A DNA stretch of 40,978 nucleotides from Candidatus Sedimenticola endophacoides (GTDB taxonomy: Bacteria > Pseudomonadota > Gammaproteobacteria > Chromatiales > Chromatiaceae), in assembly GCA_003062205.1 (NCBI GenBank), contig PQCP01000113.1:1-40978 (forward strand), written 5' to 3'. The first letter of the stretch is position 1; each line of letters begins with the position of its first letter. The position numbers and the translations under genes were made by a program. The notes beneath the pieces were generated by a model. The model saw nothing but the letters and a program-made list of their open reading frames with translations. It did no database searches and was not told the origin of the DNA. This document shows positions 9,655 to 17,363 of the stretch, piece by piece.

Positions 9655-11468
9655 GCCGCGCCCTGGATCGTCTGTACCGGCAGCGCCTCATCGGCGACCT
9701 GGATCTGCATTTCGCCCGCCTGATACAGCGCCTCGACGGTGGAGAGAACGAGCCCCTCGGACTGGCCGCCGCCCTGGTGAGCAGCCGGGTGCAGCAGGGG
9801 GATATCTGCATCGATCTGGCCGCCCTGGCGGGAACCCGTCCCGGAGACTCCCGGGAGATCCAGCTGCCCTCCCTGGAGGAGTGGCTGAACGCCCTGCATG
9901 CCAGCGCCGTCACCGGTGCCCCGGGGAGCTTCGCCCCGCTGATCCTGGATCGGCACCATCAACTCTATCTCTATCGCTACTGGGACTATGAGCGTCAGCT
10001 GGGCGCGCAGTTGCTGGCGCGGGCACGGCTGTTTTCTCCCGCCCCCGACCGGGGTGCCCTCATTGAGGGTGTGCTGCGGCTGTTTCCCCCTGCGTCCTCC
10101 CATACGGATATCGATTGGCAGCGGGTGGCGGCGTTATCCGCCGCGTTGCGCCACCTGACGATCATCTCGGGAGGTCCGGGCACCGGCAAGACGACCACCG
10201 TGATACGCATACTCGCTCTGCTGGCGATGCTCCAGGAGCGGCCGCCGGTGGTTGCGTTGGCCGCGCCCACAGGCAAGGCGGCGGCACGCCTGGAGGCGTC
10301 CCTGCGTGATGCCGCCAGCTCGCTGGCGGAGCTGCCGGAACCGGTATTGCGCGCCATTCCCAGGCGCGCCAGTACCCTGCACCGCCTGCTTGGGGTGCGC
10401 GGCAGCGGCGTTGGCTTCCATCACGGACCAGAGCACCCGCTGGCGCTCGACGTGCTGGTGGTGGATGAGGCCTCGATGGTCGATCTCGCCCTGATGAGCA
10501 AGCTGCTCCAGGCGCTTCCGGCGCATGCCCGTCTGATCCTGCTGGGCGATCATAACCAGCTCGCCTCGGTAGAGGCGGGGGCGGTGTTGGGGGACATCTG
10601 CGCCGGGGCCGGTGGTTACAGCACGGCCTATCGGGAGCAACTGGCGCAGCTCTGCGGGGCGGATCTGAACCCGATGGATGGGAGCGCCGGAGGGCTTGAT
10701 GACTCTATCGTCCTGCTGCGCCACAGCTATCGTTTCGGCCGGGACAGCGGGATCGGACGGCTTGCCGAGGCGGTAATCGCCGGGGATGGTGCGGCGGTGG
10801 CGCGGTTACTGGAAGGCGGACCACATGCGGATCTCACCCTGACCGACCCGCATAGCGAACCGGCGCGGCTGGCGGCGGATGGGTTGGTACCCTATTTCAA
10901 GGCCATCGCTTCGGGAGCGCCGGTAGCAGAGCTGTTTACCGCATTTGACCGTTTCAGGGCGCTCTGCCCCACGCGCGTCGGTCTCCTTGGAAGCGACCGG
11001 CTCAACCGGCGCATTGAGCGCGAGCTGGTCCGACGCGGGCTGGTCGATCCCACTCGTGACTGGTACCCCGGCAGGGCGGTGATGATCACCCGCAACGACT
11101 ACTCGCTACAGCTCTACAACGGGGATGTGGGGCTTGTGCTGGAGGGGGATGGCGGACACCCGATGGTCTGCTTTCAGACTCCGGACGGAGGGGTGCGCGC
11201 CGTTGCCCCGGCGCGCCTCCCGGAACATCAGCCGGTCTATGCCATGACCATACATAAGAGTCAGGGCTCGGAATTTGACCAGGTGTTGATGGTCCTGCCA
11301 CAGCAGATGATCCCGACCCTGACCCGGGAGCTGATCTACACAGCGGTCACCCGTGCGCGTTCCCGGTTCATTCTGTCGGGCGATGTACAACTCCTGGTTC
11401 AAGGGGTGGCGCGGGACACCCTTCGCCATAGCGGGCTGCGGCGTCTGTTGCGGCCGGAAAATGGATGA
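9651..11468 (+). CDS. recD: Exodeoxyribonuclease V alpha subunit RecD
   Basis: This 605-residue protein (E. coli 608) is the 5'-3' superfamily 1B helicase of RecBCD. It has a RecD N-terminal region (about 1-110), Walker A GGPGTGKTT at 174-182, Walker B with DEAS at 272-275, the GDHNQLASVEAG motif, and the C-terminal UvrD_C2-type motif TIHKSQGSEF followed by YTAVTRAR. It is the last gene of the recCBD operon, with an ATGA overlap at its start. No clear terminator is seen after the stop. The 253 bases to the next gene are lower in GC and hold no gene I can support. Confidence 0.96.
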   Translation: MSRALDRLYRQRLIGDLDLHFARLIQRLDGGENEPLGLAAALVSSRVQQGDICIDLAALAGTRPGDSREIQLPSLEEWLNALHASAVTGAPGSFAPLILDRHHQLYLYRYWDYERQLGAQLLARARLFSPAPDRGALIEGVLRLFPPASSHTDIDWQRVAALSAALRHLTIISGGPGTGKTTTVIRILALLAMLQERPPVVALAAPTGKAAARLEASLRDAASSLAELPEPVLRAIPRRASTLHRLLGVRGSGVGFHHGPEHPLALDVLVVDEASMVDLALMSKLLQALPAHARLILLGDHNQLASVEAGAVLGDICAGAGGYSTAYREQLAQLCGADLNPMDGSAGGLDDSIVLLRHSYRFGRDSGIGRLAEAVIAGDGAAVARLLEGGPHADLTLTDPHSEPARLAADGLVPYFKAIASGAPVAELFTAFDRFRALCPTRVGLLGSDRLNRRIERELVRRGLVDPTRDWYPGRAVMITRNDYSLQLYNGDVGLVLEGDGGHPMVCFQTPDGGVRAVAPARLPEHQPVYAMTIHKSQGSEFDQVLMVLPQQMIPTLTRELIYTAVTRARSRFILSGDVQLLVQGVARDTLRHSGLRRLLRPENG

Positions 11469-11971
11469 ATAGCATATCGGAATCCATAACTGTCCTGAAT
11501 AGACAATGATTTTTGTGACATTTGTGGCCGGACACCTTGTATTTTTCCCTATTGGGTGTAAGTTTGTTAGTTCGCCGATGCTATACGGCGATGCAGCATT
11601 GGTCGATCATGGGGATCTGAAGCGCACGGATTGGATAATTCCAGCGTCAACGAATCGCAGAGTTCGTGCTTCGGGGTTGGCCAATATTCGATTTCAGCCC
11701 GTTTCCGGGAGGCAGCGAGCAATGCATACGATCCTGGTGGTCAACGCCAAGGGCGGGTGCGGCAAGACGACCATCGCAACCACACTAGCGTCCTATTTTT
11801 CAGCCAGCGGTTACAACACTGCGCTGATGGATTTCGATCCTCAGCGCTCCAGCAGCCAGTGGCTGGAGCAACGCGCTGGAGAACTGCCGCCGATTCGCGC
11901 CATCGATGCGACCCGGCCGAGTCTCGGCACAACCAGAACCTGGCAGCTCTATTCGGGTAATGGCACCGATA

Positions 11972-11979
11972 TCGTCATC
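11972..11979. repeat. 8-bp target-site duplication, left copy
   Basis: The eight bases TCGTCATC directly precede the IS66-type end. The same eight bases follow the other end at 13474-13481. Eight-base duplications are characteristic of the IS66 family. Confidence 0.9.
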
Positions 11980-12015
11980 GTAACTATTCAGCTCATTTTG
12001 CCATGATTAGCCACA

Positions 12016-12229
12016 TCAGGCTTTATCCAATTCCATGAAGTCTGGATTCTTGCCTTGAAAAAGCAATGCCAATGCTTCTGTGGCTGAGACGCCCTGCTTA
12101 CGGCAAGTTGACAGGTAGCTGCGAACTCGACAGAAGATCTTCGCTCCCTCCATGGATCGGAAGCAACCAGATATTTTCAAGACCAACGTGACTAAAACAT
12201 AGCGGAGATTCACACAGGACACATTTATT
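12016..12229 (-). pseudogene. IS66-family transposase, C-terminal fragment
   Basis: Read on the minus strand, the fragment gives ISGCFRSMEGAKIFCRVRSY, then STCRKQGVSATEALALLFQG and a stop at 12016. The pattern of ISGCFRS, a GA-I/T-FCR-RSY block and a short tail is that of the C-terminus of IS66 TnpC-type transposases. The protein is cut upstream by the 300-bp repeat copy B at 12230. It agrees with the IS66-type ends and duplication found around it. Confidence 0.75.
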
Positions 12230-12529
12230 CAAGAGTGTCGCTACCTCGTGAAAGATTTTGGGACATCCCAGTCCCCAAAATCGACTCGCCAACGCGACAG
12301 CCGTTACTGCCCCGACCGTCCTGCGCTCATCACGACTCCGTCCCGCACATTGCAGCAAAGCTGCTCGTGCGCAACTCCGTCATGATGACCACAATGACTC
12401 TACGGCGTGTCGGATGCGCTATTTGTATGCCCTACGTCACTCCCTATCGGTCGTAACTGCGGCCATACAACCGCGCCTACGCCTATCGGGGACTAACCGC
12501 CTTCGCTTCGCTCTCCATGGCGGTTAGCG
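12230..12529 (-). repeat. 300-bp palindromic repeat, copy B
   Basis: This is a full 300-bp copy in the orientation opposite to copies A, C and E. It starts at CAAGAGTGT, next to the truncated IS66 transposase, and ends at GGTTAGCG. No flanking duplication is seen (left flank ACATTTATT, right flank ATGGACGCT). It has the same three hairpins as copy C. Confidence 0.93.
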
Positions 12530-12659
12530 ATGGACGCTACAACCCCGAAAAAATGATCGTCGCCCCGCTAACAGTTACCGGCCTGCCTAGTTCTCGGCTA
12601 ATACCCTAGTCTGGTTGTACGGTATTTGTGGTCACCTAATGGTTTATGAAACATTCGGG

Positions 12660-12860
12660 TTAGGTGATGTACGCTGTCATGAGGCGACTAAAAAAATGAT
12701 GCTGCCCCGCGGGCACACTGCCAATAAAAATCTTTCAGCGAGCCTAATATCAGCGCCTGGAGTGTGAATAACGATGGTCTGAGATTTGTTGCTAAGACTG
12801 GAAGATTTTCGCAAAAAACCTGTCAAGCACTTTTTTCGATTTTGTATGGTGAATAGTTAC
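12660..12860. repeat. 201-bp direct repeat, inner copy of the IS66-type right end
   Basis: These 201 bases appear identical to 13273-13473 and end in the same GAATAGTTAC terminus. The inner copy ends exactly where the IS1380-type transposase fragment begins, so an IS66-type end interrupts that gene. Another TTATGAA...ATTCGGG sequence, like the one next to the outer copy, lies just left of it. Confidence 0.88.
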
Positions 12861-13161
12861 GCCCCAGTTTGAATACGGGATCGCCTCTCAGGGTATTGGC
12901 GTCATTGCCATCCTCGTAGGCGCAAGCGATTTGGTAGGTGCGCTGAGCAAACAACGCCTGTAGCTTGTGAGTGATATAGGATGGATGGCGCTGGTCGTTG
13001 AAGGCGCAGGCCAAGCGCTCGGTCAAGCCGATTTGGCGGTCGAGGCCGCGTAGAATCATGGGACCGAAATCCGAGGACAAGGCGCCGCCGTCAAAATCGC
13101 CACGCACGCTCAGACCGTCAACGGGGAGAAATCTCAGCGGTTCTTGGGTAGACTTGGACAT
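12861..13161 (-). pseudogene. IS1380-family transposase, N-terminal fragment
   Basis: The product starts MSKSTQEPLRF at 13161 and runs about 100 residues through LSSDFGPMILRGLD, LTERLACAFNDQRHPSY and QIACAYEDGNDANTLR to DPVFKLG. This series is typical of the N-terminal half of IS1380 transposases. It is cut at 12861 by an IS66-type end, so the catalytic DDE core is missing. A plausible end of the original IS1380 unit is at about 13259 (TTATGAATAATTCGGG). Confidence 0.8.
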
Positions 13162-13272
13162 GGGGCGACCTCGTTTAGCTTCACCGAAGCGTTTTTGGCG
13201 AAATACCAATTATATCAATTGGTTGAACGAGGTGCGCCCTTTTTTATGAATAATTCGGGTTAGAACAGAATT

Positions 13273-13473
13273 TTAGGTGATGTACGCTGTCATGAGGCGA
13301 CTAAAAAAATGATGCTGCCCCGCGGGCACACTGCCAATAAAAATCTTTCAGCGAGCCTAATATCAGCGCCTGGAGTGTGAATAACGATGGTCTGAGATTT
13401 GTTGCTAAGACTGGAAGATTTTCGCAAAAAACCTGTCAAGCACTTTTTTCGATTTTGTATGGTGAATAGTTAC
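13273..13473. repeat. 201-bp direct repeat, outer copy of the IS66-type right end
   Basis: This is the outer partner of 12660-12860. It ends at the TGAATAGTTAC terminus next to the target duplication, so it is the end that took part in the insertion into the ParA gene. It contains a TTGACA box reading inwards, but no good -10 box at normal spacing. Confidence 0.88.
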
Positions 13474-13481
13474 TCGTCATC
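13474..13481. repeat. 8-bp target-site duplication, right copy
   Basis: TCGTCATC follows the right IS end and matches 11972-11979. Keeping one copy restores the ParA reading frame (D-I-V-I-K-D-T-P-A-G). Confidence 0.9.
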
Positions 13482-14022
13482 AAGGATACCCCGGCCGGAT
13501 TGACCGGAAACCGGCTCGCCGAGTTGTTCAATCGCGCCGATACGGTATTGATCCCGGTGATGAACTCGGTCATCGATCTCAATGCGCTGGATGCCTTTAT
13601 CATCGAGATCAGGCGGTTGATGAAGATGGGCCGCAGGGAGAAGCGGATCGGGCTGATCGCCAATAGGGCGCGCACCAACACCACGGCCTACAAGCGGATT
13701 CGGGAGATCGCCGAGTCCAACGATATTCCCTTGGTTGCCACCTTGCGCGACACTCAATGCTATCCGCTGGCGATGGAGGCGGGTATGAGTGTATGGGATC
13801 ATCAGAAAAGCCCATCCGCGAAGGATCGGAAGCAGATTCGCTCGTTACTCGACTGGATCCACGAGGCGGTTCCGAAGAGTGGCAAGCGCGCGGCGCCTGA
13901 ACCCGAGGAGAACCGCTCCGGGGAGGAGTCCCAATGGAGCGGCGAGCGTCTGCCGCCATTTGCCATGGGATGAGTCTGAATTCCCACCCGGTCCCTAAAG
14001 AGTCTGATACGATTACTGCCCG

Positions 14023-14028
14023 TATAAT
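14023..14028 (+). promoter_or_regulatory. Possible -10 box upstream of sat
   Basis: TATAAT lies in an AT-rich patch (CCGTATAATAAATATTT) about 260 bases upstream of sat. No good -35 box lies at the expected distance, so this is only a candidate. The rest of the 316-base gap between the ParA remnant and sat (13974-14289) shows no gene or RNA I can support. Confidence 0.3.
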
Positions 14029-14289
14029 AAATATTTGGGATCGCTGCCAAGCGCTTGTGGTAGTGTAAGTCCTGCTCCAGGGGTCCGTGTTTCGGTAGTT
14101 TTATCAGGGGTGTCCCTGCAATCCGGGCCCGGTGGATTATTTGAACAACCAATAGCAGTTGAGACCCACGCCGCGAGGGCAAAGCTCCTCAAGGTATTTT
14201 AATCTTAGCGAACAATGTGGTTTACCACCGCTGTCCGGCAGAAGAAGGGACGGTGATGTTTGACTTCCAGACCATGGAGACGAAGCGAG

Positions 14290-15480
14290 ATGATTAAGCC
14301 CGTCGGATCCGACACACTTCAACCCCTGTTTGTTTATGACACGGACAAGCATCATGAGCTGCGCCACGAGGCGGAAAACCTGCCCTCGGTAACCATCAGT
14401 TCCCAGGCTGCGGGCAACGCAGTGATGATGGGTGCCGGTTACTTCTCGCCCCTCAAGGGCTTCATGAACGTCGCCGATGCCATGGGCGCCGCAGAGAAGA
14501 TGACCCTCACCGATGGTTCCTTCTTCCCGGTTCCCGTACTCTGCCTGCTCGATGATACGGATGCGATCAAGGATGCCCGACGCATCGCCCTGCGCGATCC
14601 CAACATGGAGGGCAATCCGGTCCTGGCCGTGATGGATATCGAGGCCATTGAGGAGGTGTCCGATGAGCAGATGGCGGTGATGACCGAGAAGGTCTATCGC
14701 ACCACCGACGGCGATCACCCCGGTGTGGCCGCATTCAACTCCCAGGGCCGTTTTGCCGTCTCCGGGCCCATCCAGGTGCTGCATTTCAGCTATTTCCAGG
14801 ACGACTTCCCGGACACCTTCCGCACCGCCGTGGAGATCCGCAACGAGATCGCCGAGCGCGGCTGGAAGAAGGTGGTTGCCTTCCAGACCCGCAACCCCAT
14901 GCATCGTGCCCACGAGGAGCTGTGCCACATGGCCATGGAGCGTCTCGGCTGTGATGGCCTGGTGATTCACATGCTGTTGGGCAAACTCAAGCCCGGTGAT
15001 ATCCCGGCCCCGGTGCGTGACGGCGCCATCCGCAAGATGGTCGAACTCTACTTCCCGCCGAACAGCGCCATGGTGACCGGCTACGGTTTCGACATGCTCT
15101 ATGCCGGCCCCCGCGAGGCGGTGTTGCATGCCTATTTCCGCCAGAACATGGGCGCCACCCACTTCATCATCGGCCGGGATCATGCGGGCGTGGGCGACTA
15201 CTATGGCGCCTTCGATGCCCAGACCATCTTCCAGGAAGAGGTGCCCGAGGGGGCGATGGAGATTGAGATCTTCAACGCCGACCACACCGCCTACTCCAAG
15301 AAGCTGAATAAGGTGGTGATGATGTGTGAGGCCCCTGATCACACCAAGGACGATTTCGTCCTGCTCTCCGGCACCAAGGTGCGCGAGATGCTGGGCCAGG
15401 GCATCGCCCCCCCGGCTGAATTCTCCCGTCCCGAGGTGGCGCAGATCCTGATGGACTACTACCAGTCACTCAACGGCTGA
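14290..15480 (+). CDS. sat: Sulfate adenylyltransferase (ATP sulfurylase)
   Basis: This 396-residue protein is the monomeric Sat type. In sulfur-oxidizing bacteria it releases ATP and sulfate from APS and pyrophosphate, the last step of the Sox-independent sulfite route; in assimilation or sulfate reduction it runs the other way. The PUA-like N-domain covers about residues 1-165. The nucleotide-binding motif QTRNPMHRAHE gives the HxxH pair at 205-208, and GRDHAG follows near 295. The ATG at 14290 has a distant GGAG ribosome site. APS reductase genes (aprAB) are not in the window. A strong terminator follows, and the gene looks monocistronic. Confidence 0.96.
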   Translation: MIKPVGSDTLQPLFVYDTDKHHELRHEAENLPSVTISSQAAGNAVMMGAGYFSPLKGFMNVADAMGAAEKMTLTDGSFFPVPVLCLLDDTDAIKDARRIALRDPNMEGNPVLAVMDIEAIEEVSDEQMAVMTEKVYRTTDGDHPGVAAFNSQGRFAVSGPIQVLHFSYFQDDFPDTFRTAVEIRNEIAERGWKKVVAFQTRNPMHRAHEELCHMAMERLGCDGLVIHMLLGKLKPGDIPAPVRDGAIRKMVELYFPPNSAMVTGYGFDMLYAGPREAVLHAYFRQNMGATHFIIGRDHAGVGDYYGAFDAQTIFQEEVPEGAMEIEIFNADHTAYSKKLNKVVMMCEAPDHTKDDFVLLSGTKVREMLGQGIAPPAEFSRPEVAQILMDYYQSLNG

Positions 15481-15555
15481 TACTGCCCACATGTCCCATA
15501 CCGGACCCGGTGCCACGGCGCCGCCGGTGCGGGACAGGGAGCTGAGCGTTCAATC

Positions 15556-15587
15556 AAAAGGCCTACTCATTGCAGTAGGCCTTTTTT
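15556..15587 (+). terminator. Rho-independent terminator after sat
   Basis: A perfect stem AAAAGGCCTACT / AGTAGGCCTTTT with a 6-base loop runs into a T tract, 75 bases after the sat stop. Confidence 0.92.
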
Positions 15588-15783
15588 CATCTGTTCCATC
15601 AGGTTTTCTGGTGCATGGCCGTGGCCAGCCCGCCATGTTCACGCGCCACCGTGAGTTGTCCGTGGCCCATCACCCCGCCAACTGCCCCCGGTAGGCCCTG
15701 CATGCCGGGCCGGCGCCTGCGGACACCAGGGATGGAGAGCGATTCGTGATCGTCATGAACAGATATTTTCACCGATGGCGATC
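15588..15783. other. Intergenic stretch between the sat terminator and the IS3-type element
   Basis: I see no gene, RNA or repeat here. A short open frame covering part of the stretch and the terminator lacks a ribosome site and family features. The last four bases, GATC (15780-15783), are the left target duplication of the IS3-type element. Confidence 0.5.
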
Positions 15784-15823
15784 TGTCCTGGTTCAGCCTG
15801 AACCGGAGTTTTCCGGTTCACAT

Positions 15824-16030
15824 TTAAGAGACAACCTCACGGCTGCCCGTGGGCAGATGTACCGATTGTAACTGCCTATTTTCTGCACGTCGGTTACGTG
15901 CTTCTGCCAGCTTCTGTTCCCGGTTTGCCAAGATCTCAGGGGCCTTGCCTGCCAGCTTGTCGGCAGGGGTGATATAGCCGATAGCACTGTGTAGGCGAGA
16001 CTGATTATAGTCATCCACGTAAGCCGCCAC
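15824..16030 (-). pseudogene. IS3-family transposase orfB, C-terminal fragment
   Basis: The minus-strand product reads AYVDDYNQSRLHSAIGYITP and then ADKLAGKAPEI up to the stop. The YNxxRLHSAxGY(I/L)TPA motif is the C-terminal signature of IS3-family OrfB. It is cut at 16030 by the left end of repeat copy C; the integrase catalytic core is absent. Confidence 0.85.
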
Positions 16031-16330
16031 CGCTAACCGCCATGGAGAGCGAAGCGAAGGCGGTTAGTCCCCGATAGGCGTAGGCGCGGTTGTATGGCCG
16101 CAGTTACGACCGATAGGGAGTGACGTAGGGCATACAAATAGCGCATCCGACACGCCGTAGAGTCATTGTGGTCATCATGACGGAGTTGCGCACGAGCAGC
16201 TTTGCTGCAATGTGCGGGACGGAGTCGTGATGAGCGCAGGACGGTCGGGGCAGTAACGGCTGTCGCGTTGGCGAGTCGATTTTGGGGACTGGGATGTCCC
16301 AAAATCTTTCACGAGGTAGCGACACTCTTG
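16031..16330 (+). repeat. 300-bp palindromic repeat, copy C (reference copy)
   Basis: This full copy runs from CGCTAACCGCC to GACACTCTTG. Within it are a left hairpin (CTAACCGCC / GGCGGTTAG, element bases 3-37), a long central imperfect hairpin (16172-16233) and a right hairpin (GATTTTGGG / CCCAAAATC, element bases 248-276, 24 bases from the end). It joins the orfB fragment on its left to the orfA fragment on its right. There is no flanking duplication. Its GC content is lower than that of the surrounding genes. Confidence 0.94.
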
Positions 16331-16579
16331 GTCCTTCTTTTTCAGCTTCGCTTCCAGTTCAGCAAAGCGACGTTGCTCAGCCTTTACCCTACCCCTGTCT
16401 TCCTTCTCGAAAGCGGCCGCGCCATTCTCAAAGAACTCTTTTTGCCAACGGTAGAACGTGTTGGGGTTCAAACCGTGGGCATCACACACGTCTGATACCG
16501 GCTGCCCCTCAACCAGGTGCTGCTTCAGGATTGCCACCTTTTCCCGGGGCGTGAAATTTCGTCGGGTTCGTTTGCTCAT
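16331..16579 (-). pseudogene. IS3-family transposase orfA, N-terminal fragment (copy 1)
   Basis: The product starts MSKRTRRNFTPREKVAIL and contains a helix-turn-helix of the IS3/IS911 OrfA type (VSDVCDAHGLNPNTFYRWQK), then a leucine-zipper-like stretch ending KLKKKD. A strong ribosome site, GGAGGAAAAT, precedes the ATG. The frame is cut after codon 83 by the right end of repeat copy C. The 315 bases from 16331 to the IS terminus at 16645 appear identical to 17115-17429. Confidence 0.85.
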
Positions 16580-16645
16580 ATTTTCCTCCAGAAGTTACTA
16601 CTAACTCAAATTGAGGAAAACTCCAATTCCGACTGAAGCGGGACA

Positions 16646-16748
16646 GTACGAACTCACCAACGCCTTCGAGAACCGCTACTACGACCAAATCCACCGCGCC
16701 ACACGCAAGGAGGAAGAGGAGCAGTTGCGAACAAGGACAACGCCATAA
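16646..16748 (+). pseudogene. C-terminal tail of an unidentified gene
   Basis: Directly after the inner IS3 terminus an open frame encodes the last 33 residues of a protein: it begins YELTNAFENRYYDQIHR and ends in a Glu/Arg-rich tail with a TAA at 16746-16748. A strong hairpin follows at once, as expected after a real gene end. I do not recognise the family. The 5' part is absent here, so the piece was probably carried or joined by an IS-related rearrangement. Confidence 0.5.
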
Positions 16749-16750
16749 CG

Positions 16751-16793
16751 ACAACGGCCGATGCCCTAAGACAGGTCATCGGCCGTTGTGTTT
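16751..16793 (+). terminator. Strong hairpin, probable terminator of the orphan gene tail
   Basis: A perfect 13-bp stem, ACAACGGCCGATG / CATCGGCCGTTGT, with a 13-base loop begins two bases after the stop codon and is followed by GTTT. The T tract is short, so termination strength is uncertain. Confidence 0.75.
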
Positions 16794-16811
16794 ACTGCCA
16801 TCAAATAATCA

Positions 16812-17111
16812 CAAGAGTGTCGCTACCTCGTGAAAGATTTTGGGACATCCCAGTCCCCAAAATCGACTCGCCAACGCGACAGCCGTTACTGCCCCGACCG
16901 TCCTGCGCTCATCACGACTCCGTCCCGCACATTGCAGCAAAGCTGCTCGTGCGCAACTCCGTCATGATGACCACAATGACTCTACGGCGTGTCGAATGCG
17001 CTATTTGTATGCCCTACGTCACTCCCTATCGGTCGTAACTGCGGCCATACAACCGCGCCTACGCCTATCGGGGACTAACCGCCTTCGCTTCGCTCTCCAT
17101 GGCGGTTAGCG
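16812..17111 (-). repeat. 300-bp palindromic repeat, copy D
   Basis: This full copy is inverted relative to copy C, 481 bases away. I find one base difference from the other copies (A instead of G at about 16993). Its CGCTAACC end lies 3 bases (CAT) from the orfA sequence, where copy C joins with its other end. Confidence 0.93.
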
Positions 17112-17363
17112 CATGTCCTTCTTTTTCAGCTTCGCTTCCAGTTCAGCAAAGCGACGTTGCTCAGCCTTTACCCTACCCCTGTCTTCCTTCTCGAAAGCGG
17201 CCGCGCCATTCTCAAAGAACTCTTTTTGCCAACGGTAGAACGTGTTGGGGTTCAAACCGTGGGCATCACACACGTCTGATACCGGCTGCCCCTCAACCAG
17301 GTGCTGCTTCAGGATTGCCACCTTTTCCCGGGGCGTGAAATTTCGTCGGGTTCGTTTGCTCAT
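17112..17363 (-). pseudogene. IS3-family transposase orfA, N-terminal fragment (copy 2)
   Basis: This is the same 83-codon start as copy 1, with the same ribosome site and HTH, followed by three extra bases (CAT, read as Met) before repeat copy D cuts the frame. The outer IS terminus next to the GATC duplication is downstream at 17429. Confidence 0.85.

Larger units (their letters stand above)
11980..13473. mobile_element. IS66-type insertion with nested IS debris
   Basis: The outer ends are the inverted repeat GTAACTATTCA ... TGAATAGTTAC (11 of 11 matching), flanked by the 8-base duplication TCGTCATC. A GTAA start and an 8-base duplication are known IS66-family traits. Inside, from left to right, are a transposase C-terminal fragment on the minus strand, a 300-bp repeat (copy B), about 130 bases of unassigned sequence, a 201-bp copy of the right IS end, an IS1380-type transposase fragment, and the second 201-bp copy of the right end. 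No complete transposase remains, so the element is dead unless supplied in trans. The order implies several insertion or recombination steps after the first insertion. Confidence 0.88.
11722..13973 (+). pseudogene. ParA/MipZ-type ATPase gene, split by an IS insertion
   Basis: The 5' part (11722-11979, 86 codons) has a deviant Walker A motif KGGCGKTT at residues 10-17 and DFDPQRSS, both typical of the ParA/MinD family. The 3' part (13482-13973) continues in frame with KDTPAGL, which is the motif expected next in this family. Joined at the 8-base duplication TCGTCATC they would encode about 249 residues. The ATPase usually positions plasmids, chromosomes or protein clusters; the cargo here is unknown. 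The ATG at 11722 starts at MHTILVVNAKGG; an open frame upstream to 11506 is not conserved in type. The insertion removes the downstream part of the nucleotide-binding core, so the gene is broken unless the element excises. Confidence 0.9.

Noticed and set aside
11506..11721. An upstream extension of the ParA-type protein to 11506
   Set aside because: ParA proteins normally have the Walker A motif near residue 10; the extension would place it about 72 residues further in and has no ribosome site.
12258..12527. An 89-codon open frame that recurs in every full copy of the 300-bp repeat
   Set aside because: It starts at a TTG without a ribosome site, its composition (R, L, S, A rich) looks like an out-of-frame reading, and it fits no family I know. 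Its recurrence is explained by the repeat being nearly identical in all copies.
16031..16330. The repeats as a CRISPR array or as REP/BIME sequences
   Set aside because: They are 300 bases long, dispersed over 23 kb and in both orientations, with no spacers of constant length; REP units are far shorter.
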